Positions 54,788-63,352 of a stretch of DNA of 64,000 bases are shown one piece after another. Source of the stretch: Pseudomonas entomophila (GTDB taxonomy: Bacteria; Pseudomonadota; Gammaproteobacteria; Pseudomonadales; Pseudomonadaceae); the NCBI RefSeq assembly GCF_013523165.1, contig NZ_JAAMQI010000005.1, forward strand, positions 62,001-126,000, read 5' to 3'. A program made the translations under genes and the position numbers. Positions within the stretch are counted from its first letter, which is position 1, and the number at the start of each line of letters is the position of its first letter. Under the pieces are notes generated by a model. It searched no databases, had not been told where the DNA came from, and saw nothing but the letters and a program-made list of their open reading frames with translations.

Positions 54788-54819
54788 TCCGACAACAACA
54801 ACGCTCACGGAGACCGACC

Positions 54820-55800
54820 ATGACCCCAACCCTACGCCGCCTCGTCCTCGCCACCGGCTGCCTGCTGCTGGCCGGCCAGGCGCTGGCCGCCGAACCCAAG
54901 CGCCCCGAATGCATCGCCCCGGCCTCGCCGGGTGGCGGCTTCGACCTGACCTGCAAGCTGGTGCAGAGCGCGCTGGTCAACGAGAAGATCCTCAGCAAGC
55001 CCATGCGCGTGACCTACATGCCCGGCGGCGTCGGTGCAGTGGCCTACAACGCGGTGGTCGCCCAGCGTCCGGGCGATGCCGGCACCCTGGTGGCCTGGTC
55101 CAGCGGTTCGCTGCTGAACCTGGCCCAGGGCAAGTTCGGCCGCTTCGACGAGAACGCGGTGAGGTGGCTGGCCGCCGTCGGCACCAGCTACGGCGCCATT
55201 GCGGTCAAGAGCGACTCGCCCTACAAGACCCTGGACGACCTGGTCGCGGCCCTGAAGAAGGACCCGAGCAAGGTGGTGATCGGTTCGGGCGGCACCGTGG
55301 GCAGCCAGGACTGGATGCAGACCGCGCTGATCGCCAAGGCCGCCGGGATCAACCCGCGTGACCTGCGCTACGTGGCGCTCGAAGGCGGCGGTGAAATCGC
55401 CACCGCGCTGCTGGGCGGGCACATCCAGGTCGGCTCGACCGACATCTCCGACTCCATGCCGCACATCCAGAGCGGCAACATGCGTCTGCTGGCAGTGTTC
55501 TCGGAAAACCGCCTGGACGACCCCGAGATGAAGGACATCCCCACCGCCAAGGAGCAGGGCTACGACATCGTCTGGCCGGTGGTGCGCGGTTTCTACCTCG
55601 GGCCGAAGGTCAGCGACGAAGACTACGCCTGGTGGAAGGCCTCGTTCGACAAGCTGCTGGCGTCGGACGACTTCGCCAAGCTGCGTGACCAGCGCGAGCT
55701 GTTCCCCTTCGCCATGACCGGCGAAGCGCTCGACGTCTACGTGAAGAAGCAGGTCGCCGACTACAAGGCACTGGCCAAGGAATTCGGCCTGGTCCAGTAA
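54820..55800 (+). CDS. tctC: Tripartite tricarboxylate transporter, periplasmic binding protein TctC
   Basis: The periplasmic receptor for citrate-type substrates (Bug superfamily), 326 aa. The signal peptide is LVLATGCLLLAGQALA. The mature part begins with PECIAPASPGGGFDLTCKLV, whose ASPGGGFD stretch is the family's ligand loop, and includes VIGSGGTVGSQDWMQTALIA. The ATG at 54820 has CACGGAGA upstream, 32 nt after the porin stop, so the genes are probably one operon. It delivers substrate to TctA/TctB. Confidence 0.95.
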   Translation: MTPTLRRLVLATGCLLLAGQALAAEPKRPECIAPASPGGGFDLTCKLVQSALVNEKILSKPMRVTYMPGGVGAVAYNAVVAQRPGDAGTLVAWSSGSLLNLAQGKFGRFDENAVRWLAAVGTSYGAIAVKSDSPYKTLDDLVAALKKDPSKVVIGSGGTVGSQDWMQTALIAKAAGINPRDLRYVALEGGGEIATALLGGHIQVGSTDISDSMPHIQSGNMRLLAVFSENRLDDPEMKDIPTAKEQGYDIVWPVVRGFYLGPKVSDEDYAWWKASFDKLLASDDFAKLRDQRELFPFAMTGEALDVYVKKQVADYKALAKEFGLVQ

Positions 55801-55893
55801 TCGCCCCGGGCCGGCGTGCCCCTGCAGCGACTCGCGTGCCGACGCGGTCGCAGGGTGCACGCCGTCAGCCTCATCCTTTTCGAGGATTTCCCC

Positions 55894-56352
55894 ATGATCC
55901 TGCAACGCCTCTTCGCGCTGGTGCTGCTGGCGGTGTGCGCCGTGCTGGCGGTGATGGCCTGGCCCTACCAGGCCGCGTTTTCCTACGAGCCGGTCGGCCC
56001 CCGCGCCTATCCGCTGCTCATGCTCGGGCTGATGAGCCTGGGCCTGTTGTACCTGGCCATTCGCCCGACGCCGATCGTGCGCAAGGACGACGAACCGCCA
56101 CTGGACCGTGAGACCCTGATCAAGATCGCCTGCTGCATCGGCCTGCTGCTGGTCTTCGCCGCGACCTTCGAACCGTTGGGCTTCATCCTCAGCGCCATCC
56201 TGGCCGGTCTGCCCATGGCCCGTCTCTACGGCGGTCGCTGGCTGCACAGCGCCGTGGTGGTGGTCGGCATGAGCCTGTTCCTGTACTGGCTGTTCGACCG
56301 TGTGATGGATGTACCGCTGCCCCTGGGCCTGCTCGACGTTCTGGAGAACTGA
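55894..56352 (+). CDS. tctB: Tripartite tricarboxylate transporter, small membrane subunit TctB
   Basis: A 152-residue membrane protein with four hydrophobic helices (LFALVLLAVCAVLAVMAWPY, AYPLLMLGLMSLGLLYLAIR, LIKIACCIGLLLVFAATFEP, SAVVVVGMSLFLYWLFDRVM), the TctB layout. The ATG at 55894 follows CGAGGA. The tctA start is 3 nt after its stop, so the membrane subunits are co-translated. Confidence 0.94.
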   Translation: MILQRLFALVLLAVCAVLAVMAWPYQAAFSYEPVGPRAYPLLMLGLMSLGLLYLAIRPTPIVRKDDEPPLDRETLIKIACCIGLLLVFAATFEPLGFILSAILAGLPMARLYGGRWLHSAVVVVGMSLFLYWLFDRVMDVPLPLGLLDVLEN

Positions 56353-56355
56353 CAC

Positions 56356-57870
56356 ATGGATACCTTGAGTTATCTCGGCCAGGGCTTCGGCGTCGCGCTG
56401 ACCCCTTACAACCTGGTCACTGCCTTGTCTGGCACCCTCATCGGCACGGTGGTCGGCCTGCTGCCGGGCCTGGGCCCGATCAACGGCGTCGCCCTGCTGA
56501 TCCCGATCGCCTTCGCCCTGGGCCTGCCGCCGGAGTCGGCGCTGATCCTGCTGGCGGCGGTGTACCTGGGGTGCGAGTACGGCGGGCGCATCAGCTCGAT
56601 CCTGCTCAACATCCCCGGCGAAGCCTCGACGGTGATGACCACCCTGGACGGCTACCCCATGGCCCGCAAGGGCCTGGCTGGCGTGGCCTTGTCGCTGTCG
56701 GCCTGGAGCTCGTTCATCGGCGCCTTCATCGCCACCTGCGGCATGGTGCTGTTCGCGCCGCTGCTGGCCAAGTGGGCGATCGCCTTCGGCCCGGCCGAGT
56801 ACTTCGTGCTGATGGTGTTCGCCATCGTCGCACTGGGCGGCATGGCCGGCGACAAACCGCTGAAGACCTTCATCGCCGCCCTGATCGGCCTGTTCCTGTC
56901 GGCCGTCGGCATCGATGCCAACAGCGGCGTCTACCGCTTCACCGGCGACAGCGTGCACCTGGCCGACGGCATCCAGTTCGTGGTGCTGGTGCTGGGCCTG
57001 TTCTCGATCAGCGAGATCCTGCTGCTGCTGGAAAAGACGCACCACGGTCACCAGGCGGTCAAGGCCACCGGGCGCATGCTGTTCAACGTCAAGGAAGCGG
57101 CCTCGGTGTTCGCGGTCAACATCCGCTGTGGCCTGCTCGGCTTCGTGATGGGCGTGCTGCCTGGCGCCGGCGCGACGCTGGCCAGTGCCGTGGCGTACAT
57201 GACCGAGAAGCGCATCGCCGGTGAGAGCGGCACCTTCGGCAAGGGCGACGCCCGCGGCCTGGCTGCGCCGGAAACCGCCATCGGTGCCTCGTGCTGTGGC
57301 GCCCTGGTGCCGATGCTGACGCTCGGTGTGCCAGGTTCCGGGACCACGGCCGTGATGATCGGCGCACTGACGCTGTACAACATCACCCCAGGCCCCCTGC
57401 TGTTCCAGCAGCAGCCAGACATCGTCTGGGGCCTGATCGCCTCGCTGTTCGTCGCCAACATCATGCTGGTCATCCTGAACATTCCGATGATCCGCATCTT
57501 CACCCGCATCCTTGCCGTGCCGAACTGGGCGCTGGTGCCGGTGATCGCGATCATCACCGGGATCGGCGTGTACGCCGTGCATGCGACCACCTTCGACCTG
57601 TTCCTGATGGTCGGCATCGGCATCATGGGCTACATCCTGCGCAAGCTGGACTTCCCGCTGTCGCCGATCCTGCTCGGCTTCATCCTGGGTGGGCTGATGG
57701 AGCAGAACCTGCGCCGCGCGCTGTCGATCTCCAACGGCGAGCTGGGCATCCTGTGGTCGAGCCCGATCAGCCTGGGGGTGTGGGTGCTGACCCTGTGCAT
57801 GCTGGCCTTGCCACTGCTGCGCATCTGGCGTCGCCGTGCCCGTCAGCGCCAGGCGGCGGCCGGTGCCTGA
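56356..57870 (+). CDS. tctA: Tripartite tricarboxylate transporter, large membrane subunit TctA
   Basis: The permease of the tripartite transporter, 504 aa with about 11-12 helices. The conserved TctA stretches GTVVGLLPGLGPINGVALLI, YGGRISSILLNIPGEASTVM and LGVPGSGTTAVMIGALTLYN are present. The ATG at 56356 follows CTGGAG (56341-56346) inside tctB. The 3' end overlaps the proposed start of the AbrB-family gene by 8 nt. Confidence 0.96.
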   Translation: MDTLSYLGQGFGVALTPYNLVTALSGTLIGTVVGLLPGLGPINGVALLIPIAFALGLPPESALILLAAVYLGCEYGGRISSILLNIPGEASTVMTTLDGYPMARKGLAGVALSLSAWSSFIGAFIATCGMVLFAPLLAKWAIAFGPAEYFVLMVFAIVALGGMAGDKPLKTFIAALIGLFLSAVGIDANSGVYRFTGDSVHLADGIQFVVLVLGLFSISEILLLLEKTHHGHQAVKATGRMLFNVKEAASVFAVNIRCGLLGFVMGVLPGAGATLASAVAYMTEKRIAGESGTFGKGDARGLAAPETAIGASCCGALVPMLTLGVPGSGTTAVMIGALTLYNITPGPLLFQQQPDIVWGLIASLFVANIMLVILNIPMIRIFTRILAVPNWALVPVIAIITGIGVYAVHATTFDLFLMVGIGIMGYILRKLDFPLSPILLGFILGGLMEQNLRRALSISNGELGILWSSPISLGVWVLTLCMLALPLLRIWRRRARQRQAAAGA

Positions 57871-58897
57871 TCGCACCCTCCCGCTGTACTGGGCCACCGG
57901 CCTGGTCGGTCTGGCCGGCGGCCTGCTCGCCAGCCAGATCGGCTGGCCACTGCCCTGGATGGTCGGCTCGTTGCTGGCGATCATCCTGGTGCGCTGCCTG
58001 ACTCCCTGGCAGCTTCCCGAGATCCCCAACGGCCGCAAGTGCGGCCAGTGGATCATCGGCATCGGCATCGGCCTGCACTTCACCCCCGAGGTGATCGAGC
58101 AGGTCGCCAGCCACTTCCTCCTGATCCTGTTCGGTGCGCTCCTGGTCACGGTATCGAGCGTGGTCGGTGTCTGGTTGCTCAGACGGGGCGGCGAAGACCC
58201 CGCCACGGCGTTCTTCGCCAGCATGCCGGGCGGCTCGGGCGAAATGGTCAACCTCGGCGCCCGCAACGGCGCAGCGCTTGGTCAGGTGGCCGCAGCACAG
58301 AGCCTGCGGGTACTGGCGGTGGTGCTGTGCGTACCGGCGCTGTTCAAGTTTCTGCTCGGTGACGGCGTCCCCTTGACCCATGCCGGCCAGGTGAGCTGGG
58401 GCTGGCTGGCGCTGGTCGCCCCGCTCGGCCTGCTGGCAGCGTGGCTCTGGCAACGCCTGCGTCAACCCAACCCCTGGCTGTTCGGGCCGCTGCTGGTCGC
58501 GGCCAGCATCAGCCTGGCCGCCGACCTGCGCATCGGCCTGCCAGCGGGCGGCAGCCAGGTCGGTCAATGGCTGATCGGCAGCGGGCTGGCCTGTCATTTC
58601 AACCGTGCCTTCTTCCGCCGAGCCCCGGCGTTTCTCGGGCGTACGCTGCTGGCCACGGCGCTGAGCATGTCGATCGCCGGGGGCGCTGCCTGGGCGCTCA
58701 GTCGCCTGAGCCAACTGGACCTGCGCTCGCTCACCCTGGGCATGATGCCGGGCGGGATTGCCGAGATGAGCCTGACCGCCGAGACCCTGCAGCTGTCGGT
58801 CCCCCTGGTGACCGCGATGCAGGTGATGCGGTTGCTGTTCGTGCTGTTTCTGGCCGAGCCGCTGTTCAGGCGCTGGAATGGACGCCGAGGTGACTGA
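57863..58897 (+). CDS. AbrB-family membrane protein at the end of the tct operon
   Basis: A 344-residue protein with two repeated halves of hydrophobic helices (WATGLVGLAGGLLASQIGWP, HFLLILFGALLVTVSSVVGV; later TLLATALSMSIAGGAAWALS). Each half has the family motif: SMPGGSGEMVNLGARNGA and MMPGGIAEMSLTAETLQL. This is the AbrB/AidB-associated membrane family of unknown function, often beside tct genes. The start is GTG 57863, overlapping the tctA stop; GTG 57836 is an alternative. Co-translation with tctA suggests a part in tricarboxylate transport or its regulation, not shown. Confidence 0.85.
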   Translation: MPDRTLPLYWATGLVGLAGGLLASQIGWPLPWMVGSLLAIILVRCLTPWQLPEIPNGRKCGQWIIGIGIGLHFTPEVIEQVASHFLLILFGALLVTVSSVVGVWLLRRGGEDPATAFFASMPGGSGEMVNLGARNGAALGQVAAAQSLRVLAVVLCVPALFKFLLGDGVPLTHAGQVSWGWLALVAPLGLLAAWLWQRLRQPNPWLFGPLLVAASISLAADLRIGLPAGGSQVGQWLIGSGLACHFNRAFFRRAPAFLGRTLLATALSMSIAGGAAWALSRLSQLDLRSLTLGMMPGGIAEMSLTAETLQLSVPLVTAMQVMRLLFVLFLAEPLFRRWNGRRGD

Positions 58898-58924
58898 CGC
58901 CTGCTGCAGCGTCTGCGCGATCGA

Positions 58925-59007
58925 ATCGCGGGCAAGCCCGCTCCCACACCCGTAGCCACACCGCGATGCTACAGTCTGTCGCACTCCCCCCTGTGGGGCT
59001 TGCCCGC
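58925..59007. repeat. REP element pair after the tct operon
   Basis: 58925-58947 is the exact reverse complement of the REP unit at 32002-32024 (core CGGGCAAGCCCG). A degenerate unit in the other orientation, TGTGGGGCTTGCCCGC, lies at 58992-59007. They fill most of the gap between the convergent AbrB-family gene and ung. Confidence 0.85.
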
Positions 59008-59047
59008 CTGCTTCACGAGGTGCCTGGCACCCTCCCCTGAGCAGCCC

Positions 59048-59746
59048 CTACTCCACCGTTTCCGGCAACGACCAGTCGATCGGCGTCATGCCCCGCTGCT
59101 CCAGGAACGCATTGGTCCGGCTGAAATGCCCGCACCCGAAGAACCCGCGGTAGGCCGACAGCGGCGAGGGGTGCACCGACTTGAGAATCAGGTGCTTGGT
59201 CCCGTCGATCAGCTTCTGCTTGCTCTGCGCATGGGCGCCCCACAGCAGGAACACGACATGCTCGCACTGCTCGCTGACCACCTGGATAACCCGATCGGTG
59301 AAGAACTCCCAGCCCTTCTTGGCATGGGAGGCGGCATTGCCGCGCTCGACCGTCAGGGTGGTGTTGAGCAGCAGCACGCCTTGTTCGGCCCAACGCTGCA
59401 GGTAACCGTGGCTCGGGATCGGCAGGTTCAGGTCGCGGTGCAGCTCTTTGAAGATGTTGACCAGCGACGGCGGCGTGGGCACGCCCGGCTGCACCGAGAA
59501 GCACAGCCCGTGCGCCTGGCCAGGGCCGTGGTAAGGGTCCTGGCCGAGGATGACCACCTTGACCTGGTCCAGCGGCGTGGAATTGAGCGCGCTGAAGATC
59601 AGCGGCCCTGGTGGGTAGATCTGCTTGCCCGCGGCATACTCATGGCGCAGGAACTCGCGCAACTGGTGCATGTAGGGCTGGTCGAACTCGGCACGCAGCG
59701 CGGCTTTCCAGCTGGGTTCGAGCTTGATGCGATCGTCGTCGGTCAT
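59048..59746 (-). CDS. ung: Uracil-DNA glycosylase
   Basis: Ung removes uracil from DNA to start base-excision repair. At 232 aa, motif A with the catalytic Asp is [20 protein letters not shown] and motif B is [20 protein letters not shown]. The ATG at 59744-59746 gives [20 protein letters not shown], matching Pseudomonas Ung; the frame is open 23 codons further upstream but without family resemblance. The ribosome site is weak. Confidence 0.97.
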   Translation of the reverse strand: MTDDDRIKLEPSWKAALRAEFDQPYMHQLREFLRHEYAAGKQIYPPGPLIFSALNSTPLDQVKVVILGQDPYHGPGQAHGLCFSVQPGVPTPPSLVNIFKELHRDLNLPIPSHGYLQRWAEQGVLLLNTTLTVERGNAASHAKKGWEFFTDRVIQVVSEQCEHVVFLLWGAHAQSKQKLIDGTKHLILKSVHPSPLSAYRGFFGCGHFSRTNAFLEQRGMTPIDWSLPETVE

Positions 59747-59873
59747 GGATTCGTCCGTTGGCAAGGTGGCGCGACGGTAGGAAAGCCATCGTGCATTGTC
59801 AATCAGTCCGACCACAGCCAGGCGCGTTCGCTCCGAGCAGCCATACTAGAGGCGGTCTTGAAGAGGGAACACC

Positions 59874-60980
59874 ATGTCCATTCATTGTGAAGTGCATACC
59901 GGCGCGTTCGGCGCACGCATCGGTATTGCGACGCTCGATGCACCCAGGTCGCTCAACGCCCTTGACCTGGCGATGATCGAAACGCTCGACGGCCACCTGC
60001 GGTCTTGGGCAGAGGATCCGAAGGTCGCCTGCGTACTGCTGCGCGGCAATGGCCCGAAGGCCTTCTGCGCAGGCGGCGACGTGCGCAGCCTGGTCCAGGC
60101 GTGCCGCGAGCAGCCTGGCAGCGCCCCACCACTGGCCGCACGCTTCTTCGCCACCGAATACCGGCTCGACCATCGCTTGCACACCTACCCCAAGCCCGTG
60201 CTCTGCTGGGGCCACGGGCACGTGCTCGGCGGTGGCATGGGCCTGTTGCAAGGGGCGTCCATCCGCATCGTCACACCCAGCAGCCAGTTGGCGATGCCTG
60301 AAATCAGCATCGGCCTGTACCCGGATGTCGGTGCCAGCTGGTACCTGAGCCGCCTGCCCGGCCGACTGGGCCTGTTCCTCGGCCTGACGGGCGCCCCGAT
60401 CAACGCCCATGATGCCCTGGACCTGGGGTTGGCCGATCGCTTTCTCAACGAATCGCAACAGGATTCGCTGATCGACGAACTGCTGCAGCTCGACTGGGAC
60501 GCGCATGTCGACCTGCAGCTCAACAGCCTGCTCAAGGCCGAGCAGCGTTGCGCGATCGACGCACTGCCTGCGGCCCAGTGGTTGCCACGTCGGGCACGAA
60601 TCGATGCAGTGCTGGACGTTGCCGACCCCGTCGCCGCCTGGCAGGCCGTGTCGGCGTTGCGTCATGACGACGACCCCCTGCTGGCAGCGGCCGGCCAGCG
60701 CCTGCACGAAGGCTGTCCGCTGACTGCGCGCCTGGTCTGGGAGCAGCTCAAGCGCGCCCGTCACCAATCGCTCGCCCAGGCCCTGCGCATGGAATACACC
60801 CTGAGCCTGAACTGCTGCCGCCACCCCGAATTCAGCGAGGGGGTGCGCGCACGCCTGCTGGACAAGGACAACGCCCCGCACTGGCACTGGCCCGACATCG
60901 CCCGTGTGCCGGATGCCGTCGTGGCAGCGCACTTCCAGGAGGACCGCCAGACGCCCCACCCGCTGGCCGATCTGGTGTGA
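59874..60980 (+). CDS. Enoyl-CoA hydratase/isomerase family, 3-hydroxyisobutyryl-CoA hydrolase type
   Basis: A 368-residue crotonase-fold enzyme. The oxyanion-hole segments are PKAFCAGGDVRSLVQACREQ and CWGHGHVLGGGMGLLQGASI; the catalytic-type acids lie in MPEISIGLYPDVGASWYLSR, the pattern of 3-hydroxyisobutyryl-CoA hydrolases (valine catabolism). The C-terminal ECH_2 extension (SLAQALRMEYTLSLNCCRHP) supports this over a hydratase. No valine pathway genes adjoin it, so the exact substrate is open. Its stop abuts the stop of the convergent lipoprotein gene. Confidence 0.85.
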   Translation: MSIHCEVHTGAFGARIGIATLDAPRSLNALDLAMIETLDGHLRSWAEDPKVACVLLRGNGPKAFCAGGDVRSLVQACREQPGSAPPLAARFFATEYRLDHRLHTYPKPVLCWGHGHVLGGGMGLLQGASIRIVTPSSQLAMPEISIGLYPDVGASWYLSRLPGRLGLFLGLTGAPINAHDALDLGLADRFLNESQQDSLIDELLQLDWDAHVDLQLNSLLKAEQRCAIDALPAAQWLPRRARIDAVLDVADPVAAWQAVSALRHDDDPLLAAAGQRLHEGCPLTARLVWEQLKRARHQSLAQALRMEYTLSLNCCRHPEFSEGVRARLLDKDNAPHWHWPDIARVPDAVVAAHFQEDRQTPHPLADLV

Positions 60981-61409
60981 TCACCGCTGCCAGCCGCGTG
61001 GCCCCCAGCCCGGGGAACGCGTGCCTGGCACGCCACGTTGATCGAACGCACGCCGCTGCTCCTGGTAGCGGCGGTCGTAGAGGCGGCGGTCGCGATCACC
61101 TCCGTAGTCGTAGCGACGACGCTGCCCGATGAACCGACGGTCCTGGGCATCACCGCCCTGCCAGTGCGGGTTCAGGCCTGGCGGCGGGTACGGCACGAAG
61201 CGTGGCGGCCGCGCATGCCGGTGATAGGCGCGTGGCGGCACCGCGTAGTACCCCGGGGGCGTCACCACTTCATAGCGGTCGACTTGATAATAGGTCGGAT
61301 AGACAGGGCGGTCGGTGCTGTAGTACTGGGTAGTGTAGGAACCGACATAGGGTGTACACGCCGTGGTCAACAGCCCCAACCAGGCAATCAGCAGCAGTCG
61401 TCTGTACAT
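60981..61409 (-). CDS. Small Tyr/Arg-rich putative lipoprotein
   Basis: 142 residues. A hydrophobic N-terminus (LLLIAWLGLLTTAC) gives a possible lipobox with Cys 18, though the -3 residue is Thr, not Leu. The rest is rich in Tyr, Arg and Pro (for example RRRYDYGGDRDRRLYDRRYQ) and looks disordered or surface-exposed. The ATG at 61407-61409 has a strong AGGAGG upstream. I do not recognise the family; an envelope role is inferred from the signal alone. It is divergent from the diguanylate cyclase gene. Confidence 0.7.
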   Translation of the reverse strand: MYRRLLLIAWLGLLTTACTPYVGSYTTQYYSTDRPVYPTYYQVDRYEVVTPPGYYAVPPRAYHRHARPPRFVPYPPPGLNPHWQGGDAQDRRFIGQRRRYDYGGDRDRRLYDRRYQEQRRAFDQRGVPGTRSPGWGPRGWQR

Positions 61410-61618
61410 GGCGGCCTCCTGGACCGCTGAGGTTCCGGCCAGCGACGCTGGCAGGCGCGATCGCCACACGGGGATCGACCCTGAATCAGACTGACGAACA
61501 GGCGTGCAGTGCCGTCCTTGCAATAAATTGAAACAAAGCTTTACGCCGCTCACATATTCGACTCATTTCGCCACGATCGCTCTAAACTGGCGCCACAGGC
61601 ACACATCACAGGAAGATC

Positions 61619-63100
61619 ATGCCGTCACGTTCCGTTCTGCTTTCGCAACGCTCGCTGATCTTCACGCTTCTGCTCTTGCTGGCCTGCGGCTTCCTGGCGA
61701 CTTCGTTCCTGAGCTATTTCGCCTCACGCAGCGCCTTGCGCGACAATCTGCTGAACACCGAACTGCCGCTGACCTCGGACCGGGTGTACGCCGAGATCCA
61801 GAAGGACCTGGTGCACCCCATCCTGGTCGCCGCGATGATGGCGCGCGACACCTTCCTGCGCGACTGGATCCTGGGTGGCGAACAGGCCCCCCAGCGAGTG
61901 ACCCGTTACCTGGAGGAGATCGTGAGCGAACAGGCGGCGTGCACCGCCTTCTTCGTGTCCGACCGCAGCCAGCGCTACTACCAGGCCAAGGGCGTGCTGA
62001 AGCAGGTGTCGCCCACGGCCTGGCGGGATGCCTGGTATTTCCGGCTCAAGGACACCAAGACGCCCTACGAGATCAACGTCGACCTGGACATGGCCAACCA
62101 GGACGCGCTCACGGTGTTCGTCAACTACCGCGTACTCGACTACCAGCAACGCTTCATCGGCGCCGCCGGTGTGGGCCTGAGTGTCGATGCGGTGGTCGCG
62201 CTGATCGATGAATACCAGCAACGCTATCAGCGCTCGGTGTTCTTCACCGATGCGCAGGGGCGCGTGCTGCTGACCGGCTCCACAGGCGGCCCCCACGGGT
62301 TGCGGGCCAACCAGTCGCTGGACCGGCAGGCGCCGTGGAACGCGCTGCTGACCGATCGGCCCATTCCCAGCGAGGGCAGCCACGAATACCGCGACGCGGC
62401 AGGTCAGCGTCACTTCATGAACGTGCGCCTGGTCCCTGAGCTGAACTGGTACCTGATGGTCGACAAGCGCGAGGACGGTACCCTGGACCGTATTCGCCAG
62501 TCGCTGTACCTCAACCTGGCGATCTGCGCCATGATCACCCTGGTGGTGCTTTCGCTGCTCCATGCCATGCTCAAGCGTCACCAGCACGACACCGAGGCCC
62601 TGGCCGGCCTGGACAGTCTCACCGGCCTGCCGAACCGCCGCAGCTTCGACCGTACGGCAGGCCAGGCCCTGGACGATGCCCAGCGCGAGCATGAGCCGCT
62701 GGTCGCCCTGCTGATCGACCTGGACCACTTCAAGGCGCTCAACGACACCCATGGCCACCTGGCCGGCGACGAAGTGCTGCGCGAGTTCGCCCTGGTCCTG
62801 CGCAGCAGCCTGCGGCAGACGGACATCCTGTGCCGCTGGGGTGGCGAAGAGTTCATCGTGCTGCTGCGCGGGGTCGAACCGGCGCGGGCGCACGAGGTGG
62901 CCGAGAAGATCCGTCGCCGCACCGAACAGCTGGCCTTCGCCTTCACCGACCATCCCCTGCGCCTGACCACCAGCATCGGCTTGAGTTACCGGCGACCCGA
63001 CGATACCCTGCACAGCCTGATCAGCCGCGCCGACGATGCGCTGTATCAGGCCAAGCAGCGCGGACGCAACCGGGTCTGCGCCGAACCCAGCGATGCCTGA
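61619..63100 (+). CDS. Membrane diguanylate cyclase with periplasmic sensor domain
   Basis: 493 aa. Helix 1 (LIFTLLLLLACGFLATSFLS) and helix 2 (NLAICAMITLVVLSLLHAML, about residues 299-318) bracket a periplasmic Cache-type sensor. The GGDEF domain begins LDSLTGLPNRRSFD; the active site is GGEEF (408-412), and the inhibitory site RQTD (399-402) sits five residues before it. So it should be an active, feedback-inhibited c-di-GMP synthase. The ATG at 61619 follows AGGAAG. The signal sensed is unknown. The next gene starts 9 nt after its stop. Confidence 0.93.
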   Translation: MPSRSVLLSQRSLIFTLLLLLACGFLATSFLSYFASRSALRDNLLNTELPLTSDRVYAEIQKDLVHPILVAAMMARDTFLRDWILGGEQAPQRVTRYLEEIVSEQAACTAFFVSDRSQRYYQAKGVLKQVSPTAWRDAWYFRLKDTKTPYEINVDLDMANQDALTVFVNYRVLDYQQRFIGAAGVGLSVDAVVALIDEYQQRYQRSVFFTDAQGRVLLTGSTGGPHGLRANQSLDRQAPWNALLTDRPIPSEGSHEYRDAAGQRHFMNVRLVPELNWYLMVDKREDGTLDRIRQSLYLNLAICAMITLVVLSLLHAMLKRHQHDTEALAGLDSLTGLPNRRSFDRTAGQALDDAQREHEPLVALLIDLDHFKALNDTHGHLAGDEVLREFALVLRSSLRQTDILCRWGGEEFIVLLRGVEPARAHEVAEKIRRRTEQLAFAFTDHPLRLTTSIGLSYRRPDDTLHSLISRADDALYQAKQRGRNRVCAEPSDA

Positions 63101-63108
63101 CCTCGACC

Positions 63109-63324
63109 ATGACCGACACACGACGCTGCCCCGCCTGCGGGGGCCTCAACGACTGCGCCCTGGCCGACCCTGCCACTGCCACGCAGGCCTGCTGGTGCTT
63201 CGCGGTGAAGATCGACCCGGCCGTGCTCCAGGCCCTCGCCGCCGACCTGCGCGACCGTGCCTGCCTGTGCCCGCGCTGTGCGCAGGGCCTTGATCAGGCA
63301 CCGCGCGACACACCCGTGGCATGA
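63109..63324 (+). CDS. Cysteine-rich CWC family protein
   Basis: A 71-residue protein with paired cysteines: CPACGGLNDC near the N-terminus, ACWCF in the middle and CLCPRCA near the C-terminus. This is the pattern of the small Cys-rich CWC family, probably a zinc-binding fold of unknown function. It lies between the diguanylate cyclase and the pseudouridine synthase; in many proteobacteria this family is adjacent to an RsuA-type gene. The ribosome site is weak. Confidence 0.82.
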   Translation: MTDTRRCPACGGLNDCALADPATATQACWCFAVKIDPAVLQALAADLRDRACLCPRCAQGLDQAPRDTPVA

Positions 63325-63352
63325 CCCTTTCCTTCCCGCGATCGGACTGACC

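Noticed and set aside
54832..58266. 1144-codon open frame on the minus strand opposite tctC-tctB-tctA and the AbrB-family gene
   Set aside because: The sense strand encodes four recognised genes with ribosome sites. The antisense frame is a by-product of GC-rich codon use, and its product is rich in Gln, His, Gly and Asp with no domain.
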